Part shown: in pieces, positions 62,918 to 64,000 of the stretch | How positions within the stretch are numbered: position 1 is the stretch's first letter | How the letters are laid out: each line of letters begins with the position of its first letter | Program-made: the position numbers and the translations under genes | Origin: Comamonas thiooxydans | Lineage (GTDB): Bacteria; Pseudomonadota; Gammaproteobacteria; Burkholderiales; Burkholderiaceae_C | NCBI RefSeq assembly: GCF_002157685.2 | Contig: NZ_AP026738.1 | Span: 1,550,001-1,614,000, forward strand | Direction: 5' to 3' | Length of the DNA: 64,000 bases | The notes under the pieces: generated by a model | What the model was told of the DNA's origin: nothing | Databases searched by the model: none | The model's input: only the letters and a program-made list of their open reading frames with translations

Positions 62918-63556
62918 TCAATGATGAGCGCTTTGGGTGAGCTTGTCGGTCAGCGCAATGGCCAGGGCGCTGAGCAGGAAGACCACGTGGATGATGGTCT
63001 GCCACATCAGTACCTGCACTTCATAGCTGCCGGCGTTGATAAAGCTTTTGAGCAGGTGGATGGAGCTGATGCCGATGATGGACAGCGCCAGCTTGACCTT
63101 GAGTACCGAGGCATTCACATGGCTCAGCCACTCGGGCTGGTCGGGGTGGGATTCCAGGCCCATGCGGCTGACAAAGGTTTCGTAGCCACCCACGATGACC
63201 ATGATCAGCAGGTTGGAGATCATGACCACATCGATCAAGGCCAGTACCACCAGCATGATGATGGTCTCGTTCAGATGGGTGATCTGGACATCGCTTTTGT
63301 AGCCAATATTGGTGATCAGGGCATGCAGGGCTTCCTGATTGCCGAAGACAGCCTCCACCAGATGCCAGAGCTCCAGCAGAAAGTGCCAGACATAGACACC
63401 TTGGGCGGCAATCAGACCCAGGTACAGCGGCAGCTGCAGCCAGCGGCTGGCAAAGATCAGCGAGGGCAGGGGACGCAATACGCCGGAAGGCTGGTAGCCG
63501 CCATGCGGCGTGTGGTGGTTGGGGTTGCCTGCTTCGTCGGAAGGGATGCGGCTCAT
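62918..63556 (-). CDS. UPF0114 (YqhA-like) membrane protein
   Basis: A 212-residue membrane protein with four helices. It matches the UPF0114/YqhA family: SRWLQLPLYLGLIAAQGVYVW, LIDVVMISNLLIMVIVGGYETFVSRM and a WQTIIHVVFLLSALAIALTDKL end. There is a His/Pro-rich N-terminal leader of about 30 residues. Function is unknown. The ATG at 63556 fits the family better than the longer frame. Confidence 0.9.
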   Translation of the reverse strand: MSRIPSDEAGNPNHHTPHGGYQPSGVLRPLPSLIFASRWLQLPLYLGLIAAQGVYVWHFLLELWHLVEAVFGNQEALHALITNIGYKSDVQITHLNETIIMLVVLALIDVVMISNLLIMVIVGGYETFVSRMGLESHPDQPEWLSHVNASVLKVKLALSIIGISSIHLLKSFINAGSYEVQVLMWQTIIHVVFLLSALAIALTDKLTQSAHH

Positions 63557-63915
63557 GATGTGTATGCGGGGCTGGCTGGATGCGATGGGTGGGCAACGGG
63601 ATGCCGCCACCTTGTAAGACTGGTTTTGCTGGGGCCGCGTCCCGGACTGCCTGCGCCTTCGAGAGCTGGCCGCAACGTGGGCCCCGGCCTCTGGAGCAGC
63701 AGGTGCGCGATTCTAAGGGTTTGTTCCGGGGTGTTTTGAGAAAAGTGCAAGCAAATCAACACCAAGCAGTTGCTTTCTGCTGCAAAAATGGGAGCGAATG
63801 ACGGGCTTGACGGCGCGCAAAAGCCGCTTCTCAATTTCAGTCAGTGGGGTGTAAGACCGAGCCTTGACAGTACACCCACAATTATTTCATTGCTTATGCA
63901 TCAGGAGACAAAACG
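63557..63915. other. Divergent intergenic region before acs
   Basis: No gene was recognised. A TTGACA at 63864-63869 is a possible -35 element for acs, but no good -10 follows at standard spacing. The left part serves the UPF0114 gene. Confidence 0.35.
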
Positions 63916-64000
63916 ATGAGCGCTGCGACATCAACCATCGAATCCGTGCTGGTGGAAAACCGTGTGTTCCCGCCCCCTGCGGATTTCGCCGCCAAGGCCC
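63916..64000 (+). CDS. acs: Acetyl-CoA synthetase, N-terminal fragment (3' end outside window)
   Basis: The ATG at 63916 has CAGGAG ten bases ahead. The 28 visible residues (MSAATSTIESVLVENRVFPP...) match the N-terminus of acetate-CoA ligases, in particular VFPPPADFAAKA. The catalytic domain lies beyond the window. Confidence 0.75.
   Translation, partial: MSAATSTIESVLVENRVFPPPADFAAKA

Noticed and set aside
1..64000. CRISPR arrays, insertion sequences, phage genes and rRNA
   Set aside because: No regularly spaced repeats, transposase or integrase motifs, structural phage genes or rRNA stretches were seen.

Overview
The window is very probably chromosomal DNA of a Comamonas testosteroni-type betaproteobacterium (Burkholderiales, Comamonadaceae). 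The main evidence is a two-armed steroid catabolic cluster at 12971-25506. Its gene order and orientation match what I remember of the published C. testosteroni TA441 locus: tesA1-tesD-tesE-tesF-tesG run one way, and tesA2-tesH-tesI-ORF17-ORF18 run the other. GC-rich codon use, a quinohemoprotein alcohol dehydrogenase without nearby PQQ genes, and many Comamonadaceae-type housekeeping genes agree. No insertion sequence, phage, CRISPR array, rRNA or replication origin was seen.

Region 1 (1-9786) looks like accessory catabolic and envelope DNA. A DUF1329 gene (5' end outside the window), a DUF1302 outer-membrane protein gene and a secreted dienelactone-hydrolase-like gene run rightward. They converge on a leftward, translationally coupled operon of a YCF48-like beta-propeller, an MMPL/RND transporter and a SnoaL-like protein. 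Divergent from that operon is a two-gene unit: an SCP2-type thiolase lacking the nucleophilic cysteine, and a DUF35-MaoC fusion. These look like an acyl-CoA hydratase plus retro-aldolase pair for side-chain or ring cleavage. Region 2 (9787-12935) holds a small exported protein gene and a Fur-box-preceded TonB siderophore receptor.

Region 3 (12971-25506) is the steroid cluster. TesI and TesH desaturate ring A. ORF17 is the likely reductase of the 9alpha-hydroxylase, whose oxygenase is not in the window. TesA1/TesA2 hydroxylate the aromatised seco-steroid. The extradiol dioxygenase TesB is also not in the window. TesD hydrolyses the ring-cleavage product, and TesE, TesG and TesF take the small fragment to an aldehyde, pyruvate and acyl-CoA. 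ORF18 (ScdA) starts breakdown of the remaining C/D-ring acid as its CoA ester. An inverted repeat lies in the divergent tesA1/tesA2 promoter region, and a GGACGATG core recurs in several intergenic regions of regions 1 to 3.

Region 4 (25562-63556) begins at two tRNA genes (Gly-GCC, Leu-UAA) and is core genome. It includes glutamate racemase, a complete Mrp Na+/H+ antiporter operon with fused MrpAB, CrcB, a LOG protein, both classes of fumarase flanking an MHYT-GGDEF-EAL protein, a SulP transporter, a Bcr/CflA exporter with a MarR regulator, the PQQ alcohol dehydrogenase, and a ProVW transporter followed by three paralogous ProX binding proteins. The window ends inside the start of an acetyl-CoA synthetase gene.

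The best candidates for something not fully described are the Cys-less thiolase with its DUF35-MaoC partner, the DUF1302/DUF1329/RND/YCF48 envelope module, the shared intergenic motif, and the three-ProX transporter whose middle binding protein has lost the conserved disulfide.
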